A stretch of DNA of 63,752 nucleotides, from contig NMRA01000969.1 in NCBI GenBank assembly GCA_002633005.1, forward strand, positions 14,310-78,061, in the 5' to 3' direction. Shown here in pieces: positions 24,614-36,980 of this stretch. The DNA comes from Phoronis australis. Its lineage: Eukaryota; Phoronida; Phoronidae. Both the position numbers and the translations under genes were made by a program. The notes beneath the pieces are model-generated. The model had not been told where the DNA came from and did no database searches. It worked only from the letters and a program-made list of their open reading frames with translations. The number at the start of each line of letters is the position of its first letter. Position 1 is the first letter of the stretch.

Positions 24614-26468
24614 CTGAAAAGACAAAATTTTGAGTAGTTACAGAGACAGACAACATGACAGGGCAAAACATAACAATGAAGGAACATAGGTAGACTTAGG
24701 GAAGCCAGGGGGCCCGGCAGTCCACTTCAAACATAGGAAGAGTTAGGGAAGCCAGGGGGCCCGGCAGTCCACTTCAAAACCAAAACAAAACATCACAGGT
24801 ATAGCAGTTTTAGGGATGTCCCTTACAAACATGTTTGCGTCCACCTTCTCGCAACAACCAAGATTCCCCTGGTGAGCAATCACTTATCTTGCAAATAACA
24901 GGGAGAAGCAGTCAGACAAAACACTGCAACAGGTGCCGTAAAGCATGAACATGACAGTTATAATGTGTCCAGACTACCCTAACCTTCAAAGCACATTGGT
25001 TTCTTATCCTTTTTCATAATTGAAATTCGTTGCACGCAATAACGTGGAATTCACCTGACGACCCCCTACAGTAGTGACGAATGAAACCAATGGTGAAAAG
25101 CAACTCGACAGGCCTGGCATGAATCAGTAATCATGCATGAAGCAGTAATCATGCTTCAAATTTTTCTCAAGCCTAGATATCACTTGCAATCTGAATAACA
25201 AACAAGCTGACACTGAGAATGTGGCATGGATCAAAAGCTGTTCTTTGACGGAAGGCGAAGTTGCCCCTTTAAAGAAAGATCAAGTTGAAACTCTTGAATC
25301 CAATAGTTAAGTCTTAAGTACTGGCCATTGCCATTTGGACACAAACGTCAAGTTCTTGCAGGAACAAGCCATGATCAATTCAAACATTCTGAACATTAGG
25401 GCTTGTCAAATGTTTTCTCAACACTATTTCACACTAACAGGTTAGGCCATGACTGACCATTACAATGAAAATGCCAAGTTTAAACAATGCCAGTACTAAA
25501 GAACATGAACATTGTGTCAACATCAAGAGACACCAAAGGACAGTGAATTGTTGAAACATGGAAAAATGATGTTCTAGAAATAAGTTAACATATAAAATAT
25601 CAAAAATGACAAATGCTTTCCTTAACAATCATTTTCTTGAAGAACACATTCCTCTAACTACTCCCTTTTACACTGGTTCCTCTACATACATTGGCATCTC
25701 ACCTTACCTCAGGGTTTTAATAATGTGTCCAGCTTAACATTCATTAGAAAGACACATCTTTTGATGTCTCAGCAACACTAAATATCCTGAACACACCCAT
25801 AATGTCGCACCAATACTAAATACCCTGAACACACCCATAATAAACCATGTATCAGATGCAAGTTACCTGTTGTCTTGCCCTCTCAACCAAGGTCAAGGTC
25901 ACTAGCAGCTATCTGAACTACAATTTTTTGTGTGCCCCAACTGCACTTTAAAACAATCATAATCCTCTAACGAGGCTACCACAAGAGTCTGTATAATAAC
26001 TATATCATGTTTAAAACATTTTATTGCTAAATGTAGTTGCAGACTTATTAGTTCATTAAGCATACTCTCTCTCCATTTCCCTCTCAAAAAACTACCACAG
26101 ACTACAACCAAACACACATTTTTAGCTTCACAGTTAAATGTCACCAATTAAGGGCACAATGTAGAAAACTCAAATTCTTTTTTCATTTACGATTCGTAAC
26201 ACCAACAAATGCATGATCATTAATGATTCGTAACACCAAATAAATGCTTGATCACTTTTTAAAGTCCTATTTTATTTACCATCCTTGCATCAATGTTTTT
26301 CAAAACTTGTTAGAAGCCTCTCAAAAATGATTCACATAAATTTTGAGAATTACTTTTGTCTGCAATTAAAGACTATATTGCATTATTTTAAAAAGCAACT
26401 ATATTCAATCACGGTAGAATCACAGTCTGAGGATGGCAAACAACTTAAAAAAGCTGTAGCATTACTGG
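24614..26468. other. Intron between V3 and V4
   Basis: A direct duplication of about 52 bp at 24690-24778 (TTAGGGAAGCCAGGGGGCCC in both copies). Otherwise no gene, RNA or mobile element recognised. Confidence 0.6.
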
Positions 26469-26690
26469 TGGGAAATTTGCATTGGTATTACTGGTGTGAA
26501 AGTTATCTTGGTATTACTGGTGTGAAAGTTACCTTGGTATTACTGGTGTGAAAGTTGCCTAGGTATTACTGGTGTGAAAGTTGCCTTGGTATTACTGGTG
26601 TGAAATTTGCCTTGGTATCACTGGTGTGAAAGCTGCCTTGGTATTAGTGAAGAGAAAGCGACCTTGGTATCACTGGTGTGAAATCAAGAT
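26469..26690. repeat. 26-bp minisatellite beside exon V3
   Basis: About eight or nine units of TTGGTATTACTGGTGTGAAA plus a variable six bases. It ends 86 bp from the donor of V3 and is absent from the equivalent place next to V2 (35292-35359), so it arose after the V2/V3 duplication or was lost there. Confidence 0.93.
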
Positions 26691-27700
26691 GAAGAAAAGC
26701 TGCACCGCATCTTCAAGAGCAATATCAAACATCTTCAAGAACAATACCAAACATTGCACACCGCTTTACACCAACCTGACATCGTCTATTGGCTACACTT
26801 TGTTCCTGCAGGAATCGGATAGCATCAGGAAAATGCATGGACACAGTCACCTCAAGAGCCAATAGTAGTGAGTAGAGAACGTAGACCATGTGTGCAACAA
26901 GCCTGTTGACACCACCAATGGTGACCACAACAAACACTGTAAGGGCTACCAGCTTTGTGAAGGTGAAATAAAAGGCAAAATTGATCGAATCGATGGCAAG
27001 CGACGTCCGGATGAAACAAACTTCCAATCTGCAACGACAAATGAAGACATGAACATGATGCCATTCATTTTCGTTTTCACTTGGAGTTGAATTTTGGCTG
27101 ACAACATTGCGCACCTATGGTCCGCCTCAACCTGGAAAAGTAGCCAAGTTTAAGTAAAATGTGGGGACCCGAATTAGTAAAAGACAAGAACATGCAGTCA
27201 AGAATAAGTGAGTGACATCACATGGTTCACTTGGGGAATAGAAGCTAACCACTTCAGAAGGCAAGCTATTGAGATCACATGGTCAACTTGAAATGTATGG
27301 CAACAGGTTGAAGAGACTTGCATCAATTCACAAGGCACTTTATTGAACACACTGCAGGTCATGTGACAGATTTTGTACCAATTACGTCACATGACAGTGA
27401 TAATACCATCTACTCACTCAACCAGATGTGAACTTGTAATAAAGCCACCTTGTAACAAAAGCGTAGTAATTATCAACTAATTAAGCACTGGGCAGAGTTC
27501 AATATGAAAAGAAGCTACACAATTAGTGCACCAGAAAAAAAAAATCAATTTGGAAATGAACCTTGTTGGGCAGAAATCTGTGACTGGAGAACACGGAGTT
27601 TGATGAAGAAATGGCAAGAATGGAAGCCTGTACCGAGTCTGAATTGTGCCGAGACTAGAACTAGTGCGAGCAGCAGCAGCAGCAGCAGCAACTGCAGCGC
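26690..27700 (-). repeat. Segmental duplication, copy with V3
   Basis: Exon V3 plus intron on both sides aligns with 35292-36985. Shared intron landmarks upstream of the exon include GACAAATGAAGACAT, GCACCTATGGTCC, AGTGAGTGACATCACATGG, and CAGAGTTCAATATGAAAAGA. It ends in a (AGC)n run (27669-27695). A frame at 27504-27929 runs through this intron sequence and is not conserved as protein in the other copy. Confidence 0.9.
26776..27028 (-). CDS. Alternative exon V3: TM5-TM6 variant
   Basis: 253 bp, acceptor CGTTGCAG, donor GTTGGT, same phases as V1. It begins LEVCFIRTSLAIDSINFAFY and ends RFLQEQSVANRRCQ. It is the duplicate of V2: the first helix (TKLVALTVF) is almost unchanged, while the second half differs more. 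The frame is intact. A 26-bp minisatellite (26469-26690) lies 86 bp beyond its donor in the transcript sense. Confidence 0.9.
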
Positions 27701-28334
27701 AGCGCATGACATAACAAGCTGTAGGTCGAATGTGAAACCTGAAATTTGGAAATGCCAGCTCGTATCACATCGCAACATGAGACCAGCAATGTCTAAAGTA
27801 TGCAAGCTGAGATTTTACACTTCTCGGCAGATATCTGGCAAACAAAAGTTGGTTGTCACCAAATCACATTCAAAAGAACCAACAAACAGAGAACAGCACT
27901 CTCGAATGATTTATAAACAAGTCGCATGAACATGGGATAATATTGAATCGATCTTTAGCATGTTTCATTGGCTAGTATTCTCGGCTACTTTTGCGAATGC
28001 GCCAAAGAAAATTTCGGACAACGGCATAAAACGAGATAAAACGTCAGAAAGCAGTGATGTTTCAAGTAATTTGTAAACGATTATCGCACCAAACTTTGTG
28101 ATGGAAAACATATACCGCAGGACGGCACTGGTTGGTCCCACTGTTTGCACACAAGGTCTCGACAGACGATTGTAACTTGGCCCGTCTCGTTTTTTATCGC
28201 AAAAGACAGCAAACGTGAAAGGGACAACTCTATTAATCATAGAATGATGGGCAAGACTTGTCTTTCAGCAGAGTAGTTTTGTGCCACGAAGAAATTTCCA
28301 AGCCCTTGTTTTTGGGACTTAGCGCTTGCATATC

Positions 28335-29721
28335 TACCAGGGTTTTCCATAGATAAGCCCCTAGGCGTCTATTCGGAAAATGAAATTTTTCAGGCCTAGG
28401 CGTTTATTCGGAAAAAGGGGGTGGGTAAACGGAAAGTCAGAACTTTGTCTACGTAAATACCAGCGTGAAGCGAGATTTGTATTTTTGTAAGTGAAACAGC
28501 CCTTCAGGGTGGATTGGTAATCCTTAAAAGGACTGACGTGAATACTTTGATACCTGTTAACAACGTTAATTGATGCAATATCTGTGCTGCGGAACAAGAA
28601 AATTAATATGCATGACACTTCTAGACCTCCTTGAGGCAAAGATGATCGCACCCAAGGTCGCTGAGCAGAAATTCTATGAACGTCGGCTTGAATACTGAGT
28701 ATTGTGAAAAAATAACAAATTTGAGCCAGCTCTCTTGGTATGTGCCCAACCGGAAGTCCGTCTTTGACTGCTTTCATGCTTTACCGATCAAGCGTGTACC
28801 CATTAACAACATTGAAGTCCACGTAGGGAATCCATGAATGAGTCTCTTATGATGCAATACATACAGACAGTAATGATGAGGCAAGGTCCTTTTTTTCAAC
28901 ACTGACAAATCCGTTTTGCTTATGAACGCACAGCGGAGTCACTGGGCTGAAACTGTAACTGCAGAGTTTCAAACATTGAATATTGGTGTGAAGATAATTC
29001 CAGCCAAAATGACCAGTTTCCTTCAGCCACTTGACGTTTCTGTTAACACTCCGTTCAAAGCTAGGGGTTGCGAGATCAGTATCAGTATTGGCTTGAAACA
29101 GCGAGAAAGAATATACCCCGAGAGGATATCGCCGCCGCCCATCCAGTGAGAATTTGTATCTTCAGCCATGCGGCAAATCCCGCAAGACATCATTATCAGA
29201 GCGTTTGAATGTTGCAGCATAGCTGCTGATGGGCAAATGGTCTCTACCTTATTCCTCAATGCCCGGATTCGCGAACACAAGGGGTATAACGCGGGTATCC
29301 AAGAGATGGACGCAAGTCAGTGAATCTCGTTATCGACTCGGAGATGGAATGAGTCACTCGGAGGACAAGCTGGGTGAAAACATTGACATGGACTGAATAC
29401 ACGTAGATTTAGAGGTTTCCTAACTGGTTTTTACTTGAAAGTGTTTTTTGAAAATTTTATGTTAATAAACACATAATTCGGCAACACTTTGTTCAATTTT
29501 ACAAATGATAAATGCTCCAAAAACTGAATTTGTGGCTAAAAGTTGATGCTTATTAAGCTTTTAAGAGAACATTTTCCAAATAAACGGTCCACAATCTAGA
29601 CACTTGACAAGAGAACTTGCAACACCAAATAAATGCCCATGAGCGTTTATTCGGCATAATTTTCCGAATAAAGGCATATGGGCTATTTATCGGGTGGGCT
29701 TATCTACGGAAAACCCCGGTA
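28335..29721 (+). mobile_element. Pogo/Tigger-like DNA transposon, decayed, TA target site
   Basis: The ends are inverted: TACCAGGGTTTTCCATAGAT on the left and its counterpart TACCGGGGTTTTCCGTAGAT read from the right. TA dinucleotides lie at both ends. Inside, second-level inverted repeats contain CGTNTATTCGGAAAA. About 1.39 kb long. The transposase is reduced to a relic at about 28890-29149. TA target duplication is characteristic of the Tc1/mariner/pogo group. Confidence 0.85.
28890..29149 (+). pseudogene. Relic of pogo-type DDE transposase
   Basis: The frame reads SVLLMNAQRSHWAETV and then IPAKMTSFLQPLDVSVNTPF followed by a short unrelated end. The 'LLxDxxxxH ... T..LQPLDVSVN.PFK' pattern is the second catalytic Asp region of pogo/Tigger-family transposases, which are cut-and-paste enzymes. 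The catalytic Asp position is Asn here (LLMN). The N-terminal DNA-binding part and first Asp are missing, so it cannot be active. Confidence 0.8.
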
Positions 29722-30654
29722 AGAGTCATTTGTCACTCACATGTTGTGTCAAAGTAACGTGAACACCAGCAATTCAAGTGTTTGAATTGGAAGAGTTCAT
29801 GTTACTTAAACATGTATTTGAACTCTCCAAACTATACTAATGTATAATAGGAACTAAGCGACAATGTTTTAAAGATGTATTTGCATGCTCCTAACTATGC
29901 TAATATATGGCAGGAATTAAACGACAATGCTATTTGAACATCATCTATGCTAAACAAAGTGCAGTTGTATTCATTGACAACTTGTAAATGTCAAAACAAA
30001 AAAAATACACAAATAGGTGACCTTTGCACTATTGATGTACCATGGGGCTCATATAATCTGCATCATGCAGTGTTATTCGCCAACATCACGTCACGATACT
30101 TATTGGACACAAAACTCCTTCTTAAAAACATTTAGCACTTTTCAAGCTATTTCATCACATTGTCGCTATATGTTGCGTTTCCAACTAATTTGACCAAGCA
30201 ATCAAAGAGTTGTGGAAATAGCTTTTGAGTTCTACTTTAAAAGCGTGTACACCACTCCAAAGCCACACAGTCGAAAGAGACCAGTGCCAGTACTACAATA
30301 TAGCGGCCCGCCTCTGGTAAGCAAGGTGTTTATTTGATGATGAATTCCTCCCCCAATGGTTATAAAACAGATTTTGTTAAACGTCAGCCATCGGGCTGAA
30401 TACGATTTATTTTCAGAATCTCCGATTCATATTACTTTAGTCCAGACATTTGCTCGATTCATTCCTAGGAATTCGCTGTTGTTATCCCTCAATTTACCAT
30501 GAACTTGACGACTCAAGGCAAAGAACCAAATCACTCTGTCTGGAGGTTGTTTGCTTTCTCTTACACTGAATAATGTGTACTAAAGTTTGAATGCCATAAC
30601 AATAATGAACGATGTAGAGTGAAAATCAGCAAATACTGTAGCAACAAATAAGTA

Positions 30655-33600
30655 CGGTGTTTTCTCTATCAATTCGTACACTCCATTAGTTCATACAGGA
30701 CCCTTGAAACATGCCGTTTGTCTCCAATAATTCGTACAATAGGCTTCCGAGGGAAAAATAGTTCGTACACACATTTGCGTCAGAAAAAATAATTCGTAGC
30801 TTTTTGGATCGGTAAAATGGAAATTTTCATTCTTATATCAGAACACAAATCAATAAGCGCCAATTCTATTCAGGTGATCGGAATCCGTTATTTGCTTTAC
30901 TATGCTAGCATAGAGCTTGAAAAGTCGTTTTTCAGATCGCCATTTTTGGCAGCAGAAAATGTGTAAATAGCGATAAGATTTACCAGTGTGTCGCCAAATG
31001 GTGGTAAAATTGTCATAACAGCGGATTTTCCCAACAAGGTTCTGTTACCTTCATATTAGCACTACACGAATAAATTTACAAAAGTGCGGAGTAACAGTAC
31101 CATGCCGTCCCGTAGTCTTGTTAGAGCTGATTCCGGTGACTGTAGTGCGCAGACGTCAAATGACTATACAGTGCTCTACTTTGATTGCAACTATTCTCAC
31201 GTGGCGAAGTGCGCGCATGCAATCTTCACGTGTTGTAGAGGTTACATCATATGGATTAAATTTATGGCCACAATGGTCTCGTGACATGAGTAGAACTATG
31301 TGTGTATTAGGTGTAATGTTCTGAAATCAGAGAGCAAATAATGAGTTGTTGGACGAAATTAATGTTTGAAAAACTAATTCAGGTTTTTTTATGGTTGGGA
31401 ATGTTTATGTTCTAGACTCCGCACACCAATGAATTGTCAACGTAAGGTTTATTTCGGCTGTCTTATCTCGAACGCTCGGCACGGTTAACTTCACTTGCCA
31501 TTGCGTAAAACACACTACGTAATGAAGACGAAAATTGTATTTAAGCGGACATAAGCTAGTCGCCAATCAAAAGGTACTGCAAGGGTATTACTCAACAGCA
31601 AGTATTTGCTTGATATTTTATGACTTTGACTCGGGATGAGTCTAAAGAACCCGTACAGTGAGGGTCCTAGGGAAAAATACTTCGTACAGTAGGGGGGTCG
31701 AGCGAAAAATAGTTCGTATACGTATCTTTGTCGGTAAAAATAACTTATAAACAAATTGCCAATTATTCAGGTAATAGGTAGCCATGGTAAGTTAGTGACT
31801 AGCTCTAACCAGCAATGCCTACTCAGTGAGTACGCGCTAGTTCGGTGTCGGTTGTAATGAACTCGGCGACCTGAAATTTTGAAATGCGAGCCGAGACAGG
31901 TCATTTCATATCAAGTTGCAACCTGGAAATTCCCAAGAACGCGAGCTTAGGCTAGATTTTGGCGGCAAGTAGTTACCTAACACTTGAGCAAATCTGGTCG
32001 TTATTTGGTTGTTTCCAAATCAAGTTGAACACTCGGCCCTCTTCATTGAGTTGAAAACATGCTGCATGAACATGGGATAACGTCTTTGGGTAATTCAGAA
32101 CTGATCTTTGACGCGCTTCATTGGCTGCTGTTTTTGGCTACTTTTGCAAATTTTTGGATGAGCCGACAAAAAATTCGGACCACGGCATAAATACGTGATC
32201 AATTAAAAACGTCACAGCGATGTTTAATTCACTAGAGACCACCTTACTGAATTTGTGATGAAAAAAACATTTATTTTTCATGCAAGCTGTCCTGATCAGC
32301 CAATTACAATATCCCCAACAATATCATCACACTGCGGCACTGCATGGTCGATCCGCTGTTTGCGCGCAATGTCCCGACAGACCGTGACTTGGAAATGCGC
32401 CTCTTTTTTATGGCAAGACAGCAAACAGATTCTCCAGCCCTACTATACTTTCTGGGGCTGAGCATGACGCGCGTATGTATGAGTCACCTGTCACTCACAT
32501 GTGTTGTTGTCAATGTAACATGCACTCCAATGATTCAAGTGTGGGAACATACACGTGCGCTACTTCAAAGTCACACATCAAACGAGAGTAGCGACAGTGC
32601 TAACTGAGAGAGTACACCTGTTTCGCATTCAGTAATGGTAGGACCTTGCTAAAAAGCAAGACTTCGTGAGATTCTTGATGCGAGATATTGTCATGTATTT
32701 TGAGTGAGAACATGTGACTTTTGCTAGATTTTAGCTTGGTCCTAGCGTAGGTCCTAGCATAACAGAACGCACGCCTGCTCGTCTCTGTACCAGATAAGTT
32801 TCAGCGATCCAGGTGTTAATTTACTTGACAATGAACTTAGACCTCTTGGGGTTATAAAAGACCCGTTGCTGCGCAATATTCCTTGGGCCTAATGTTCCGC
32901 AGAACCGCGTGTCTCTGGGCTCGATATTCCAGGCCCTGTAGCCACCTTCTAGAGATCTTTTTTATTCTTCTCTCTGTACAACCCCCTCACATTAGCGCCA
33001 ATTTTCATTCCCCGGGTCACCGGTCGACCACGTAAATTTTTCAGGCTCGATTCTATGGGAAGAATTTTATTCCGGCTGAAGCTGGCCAGTGTAAAAACAA
33101 AATTATTCCGGGTGGCTATACATGTAGGTGGAAACTGTATCTACACAGACAGGCCTAGGCGGAGCAGTTTGCCCCAAGAAATTGTATCGTAATAGCATTT
33201 CTTACTGTTGCACTCATTTAGTTTCTTATTACCGCAAACATTCACGTATAGTATTCGTCTATAACACTTTTGATTTTTTAGGAAATACGGTAAGCGACTA
33301 CTGCTCTTCTAAGCTAAGTCTCGAGAAATTTCAATTAAGCTCCAGGGCACACAACAAGAACTGCCAGCGACATTGGTAAAATCTGCTAACATAAAAACTG
33401 GCTTGCATTTTTTAGTATTTCAAGACCACACACAAATACCCGGCAGCAAATTAACCTTGTGAGGCACACTGTCCTTCTCTTCGCCACGGCATCCTCAGTA
33501 ACCCGGCAAAATACATTTCCAGAAAGCCAAGTCCGGGGAATTTTATCAAAATAGGGAGAATTTGACCTTTCCGTGAGGTATCACCCGGCAAAAATAATTT

Positions 33601-33801
33601 ACTTGTTGTTATAATTCACATTGCCAAACTACCGTCTCGGAGGCCATCGTTACACTTGTTATCGTCTATTTTTATCTCTAATAATTTGAACACTCGACTT
33701 TCTTCTCTAATAGTTCTTATGGCCAATTTTGTCTCTAATAATTCATACACGAAGCTCTAATAGTTCATACACTAGTGAACGAAGTAATAGAGAAAACATC
33801 G
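30655..33801 (+). mobile_element. Element A, full-length copy with terminal inverted repeats
   Basis: The left end CGGTGTTTTCTCTATCAATT and the right end (reverse strand) CGATGTTTTCTCTATTACTT are imperfect inverted repeats of about 27 bp. Both ends continue into repeated AATTCGTACA/AATTCATACA motifs. About 3.15 kb. Internal parts recur at 3725-4605, 27690-30290 and 62915-63752. No transposase frame recognised; the small open frames (such as 31084-31284, 32344-32607) are not conserved. It contains a MITE at 32624-32771. Bases 30290-30654 hold nothing recognised. Confidence 0.75.
32624..32771. mobile_element. MITE, copy 1
   Basis: About 148 bp with terminal inverted repeats (GCATTCAGTAATGGTAGGAC, and from the other end GCGTTCTGTTATGCTAGGAC). 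The same ends flank a shorter copy at 62203-62306. Confidence 0.7.
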
Positions 33802-35291
33802 TTAGCATGTGCGTTTGGACGTCCTACTTCATAATACAGCATAAATTATGTGAGGTGACCAGCTGGAAACGGCAAACAACGCATCGTCCAAAGCAAATGC
33901 AGATGGAATGAAAGCACCACACTGTTAAGCTAAACAACTTACATGGTTTATACAGACTATTTGATGAAGACCAGTGGCCATAAGGCAGCTGTTTTGACCC
34001 AAGCAAGAAATCAAAGTGTCAGACCGTCATCAAAAAAAAAGCTGAAAACCAAGAAGACAAAGCAATGCTCGTTGTTTTGCAGACAACTTTTTGGGTGGCA
34101 AATGATTCCTTGCTACTGATTACAATTTCAGTCAACATTAGAATTGTTGTCTGATTTGGAGGTCTCAAACTTGTCATAATTCTGCCATTAAATACTCTGA
34201 TGAGTGGGTTTCTAGAGGCCATCAGTAAAACACTAGAAGACCAAATGAAACAGCTGATCAGTCTCCAGTGGTATATATATATTGGCTGACCAAAGTAGTG
34301 ATCTTGCTGTCAAAGGTAAAGATGGAGCGAGTGTTATGACGGACACAGGTAAAAAGTGTCAATGGCTTCCTAATGCAGTTAATTCCACAACCATTGCAGT
34401 GCACATTATCTAGCACTTTGTACCGGCTAGTCTACTTTAGAGGTTCCTACTATGAAGGACCATCAAGAGACCTTGACCTCCCTGTGTTGCAACATCAAGA
34501 GACCTTGACCTCCCTGTGTTACAACATCAAGAGACCTTGATCTCCCTGTGTTACAACATCAAGAGACCTTGACCTCCCTGTGTTACAACTTCCAACAGGC
34601 ATAATAAGCGTCATCAATTCCACCATGTCCTGGAATCACTAAGCATCAAATAAAAAAACAACTTCACTCCGTAATTTTTAACACCTCAGAAAAGAGCGTA
34701 ATCTTAAAATTTTGTCAGTGACCACAGTCATTTGACCAATCATGAATGGAGAAGCCTGACATGCAGATTACTTGTACATACAACAAGCCTTATTGGTAGA
34801 ACCATGCGCTGTACACTAAGTCTGTCATTTAATGGATTTTTGGTCCTGTACATGTGGATCGCCCTTCAAACGAAGTTGATTATTTTCAACTTCAATTGAA
34901 TTTTTAAAGAGAAACAAATGCTCAACATTGGCATCACTTTAAACCCTGTGTACAACAATTTTATGTCCTATAGTACATAGAATACAGGTGAATCCGCAAC
35001 AAAACAGCCTATTCATTTTCAATGGATATAACAACTCGCCCATGCATTCTCATTGCTTGAATTTAACCTTCAGCAACACAAATATGTACTGAAGCACTTT
35101 GTAGTCTCACTAAGATGTACTATGAGTTCATCTTTACCAACTAAGGTAAACGGGCGAATTCAAAAGTCAGTGATTTGACATCGAAACACAGATGAATTGG
35201 GGCCATACCTTGCAGCACCATCAGTTTCAAGTGTCTCAGTGACATGAAAAAAACCCAAAAAGTCCCATGGGACTAGCCTTGTTACCAAGAC
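33802..35291. other. Intron between V2 and V3, right part
   Basis: A 32-bp minisatellite at 34463-34595, four units of CATCAAGAGACCTTGACCTC plus CCTGTGTTACAA. Otherwise no recognised gene or element. Confidence 0.7.
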
Positions 35292-35359
35292 AACAAAGAT
35301 GAAAACGCCTCTACCAAACAGAAACAATTGTAAGACATCACACACCACTTTGCACCAAC

Positions 35360-35612
35360 CTGACATCGTGCGATGGATACATTTTGTTCCAGCAAGAAAC
35401 GGAGAGCGACATGAAACTGAATGGACACAGTCACCTCAAGAATCATTACTAGTGGGTAGAGAATGAAAACCATGCGTGCAATAAGTCTGTTAACACCACC
35501 CACGGTGACCATAGCAAACACTGTAAGGGCTACCAGCTTTGTAAAGGTGAAAGTAAAGGTAAAATTGATCGAATCGATGGCAAGCGACGTCCCCATGAAA
35601 CAAATCTCGAAT
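35360..35612 (-). CDS. Alternative exon V2: TM5-TM6 variant
   Basis: 253 bp, acceptor CATTTCAG, donor GTTGGT, same phases as V1. It begins FEICFMGTSLAIDSINFTFT and ends RFLLEQNVSIARCQ. It is one codon longer than V1, V4, V5 and V7, as is V3. By manual count 57 of 84 residues are identical to V3, and the flanking introns are also alignable, so V2 and V3 come from a segmental duplication. There is no internal stop. The terminal RLQ of other copies is RCQ here and in V3. The product would differ from the V1 form across both helices and their loop. Confidence 0.9.
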
Positions 35613-36865
35613 CTGAAATGACAAATGAAGACATTAACGTGACGTCATTCGTTTGGATGGCTTTCACCTGATATTCAATTTTGAGCGAGAACATTGAGCA
35701 CCTATGGTCCACCTGGGCCTAGAAACGGAGCGAAGTTTAAGTGAAATGTGGGGACCAGAATTAGTTGAAGACGAGAACATGGAGTCAAGAATTAGTGAGT
35801 GACATCACATGGCTCACTTGGGGGATTATAGAAGCTAGACACTTCAGAGAGTATGCTACTGAGATCACACGGATCACTTGAAATGCATGGTAACAACTCA
35901 TAGAGACTTAAAGTGCATAAAATCATCATTTACCTTGACCATTTACAAGTGACTACATTGTCAGCCTCATTGCATCTTTCGTTACAACACTTCACAACAC
36001 AATCGTGAATTCAATATCCAAAAAAACGAGAAAATAGAAGACAAGCGACTTCAATTGAAAGTTTCCCAGCTCCACCATAGATTATAGACAACTATAGTCT
36101 ATGGCTCCACACACTTGTTCACCCAACAGGCAAGTTTCTTGACTTACCTTGTTCAATATCCGTGCTACACTGATGCCTTACTAAAAAGTGAGCAAAGTCA
36201 CAGTGTGGTCAAATACATAGTTGTCACAACCACAACAAACACATCGCCTCACTATTCCTTACTATACTGTAAACCACAAAATACCAAGCAGCAATATCTG
36301 ACGATTTTTCACACTAAGCATAATGGAGGATGACTAGGCCTGTGATAATGTAGTATGTATCAACCAATAAAAGCTCGTAGCTCAATATCAGCTAATTAAC
36401 ATACAGTCAGATAGTGTTTTGGTGGTGTTCTCAGTTGACAGCTGGGATAGACTGGTGAAGTTGTTTTATGGTTTTTAGTTTTGAAATTGGTGGTTTTAAG
36501 CACTTCAAGTGAACTCGGACACTAACTTTATTATGCGCACTACGGGTCACGTGACAGATTTTGTAGCAGTCATATCACATGACAGTGATAGTACCACGTA
36601 CTCACTCAACCAGATGTGAAGTTGATGGTAACTTGTAACAAAGCCACCTTGTAACAACAGCATAACAATTATCAACTAATTAAGCACTGGACAGAGTTCA
36701 ATATGAAAAGAAGCTACACAATTAGTGCACCAGAAAAAATCAGTTAGGAAATGAACCTTGTTGGGCAAAAATCTATGACTGGTGAACATAGAGTTTGATG
36801 AAGCAATGCCAAGAATGGAAACCTGTATCAAGGCTGAATTATGCTGACACTAAAACTAGTGTGAG

Positions 36866-36980
36866 CAGCGGCAGCAGCAACGACAGCAGCAATGACAGCA
36901 GCAACGACAGCAGCAACGACAACAGCAACGACAGCAGCAACGACAGCAGCAACGACAGCAGCAGCAGCACAACAGAAACA
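36866..36980. repeat. 12-bp minisatellite (AGCAGCAACGAC)n
   Basis: About eight units of AGCAGCAACGAC with rare AAT/AAC changes. It occupies the position of the simple (AGC)n run in the sister duplication (27669-27695). Open frames through it (Ser/Asn/Asp on plus, Leu/Ser on minus) are by-products. Confidence 0.92.

Larger units (their letters stand above)
27690..30290 (+). mobile_element. Element A, partial copy split by a pogo-like element
   Basis: The left part 27690-28334 aligns with 31860-32480 and 62915-63560 (CCTGAAATTTGGAAATGC, CGCATGAACATGGGATAA, TTTCATTGGCTAG blocks). The right part resumes at 29722 with GTCACTCACATGTTGT, matching GTCACTCACATGTGTTGT near 32490. The gap between the parts is exactly the pogo-like element. 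Confidence 0.8.

Noticed and set aside
27504-27929. 141-codon open frame with a serine run
   Set aside because: It runs through duplicated intron, an AGC repeat and element A; the sister copy does not conserve it as protein.
36148-36400. Minus-strand SVARILNK before a perfect GTAAGT donor between V1 and V2
   Set aside because: Stops occur directly upstream in the required frame, and the donor is not of the GTT type; it lies in an insertion of the duplicated block.
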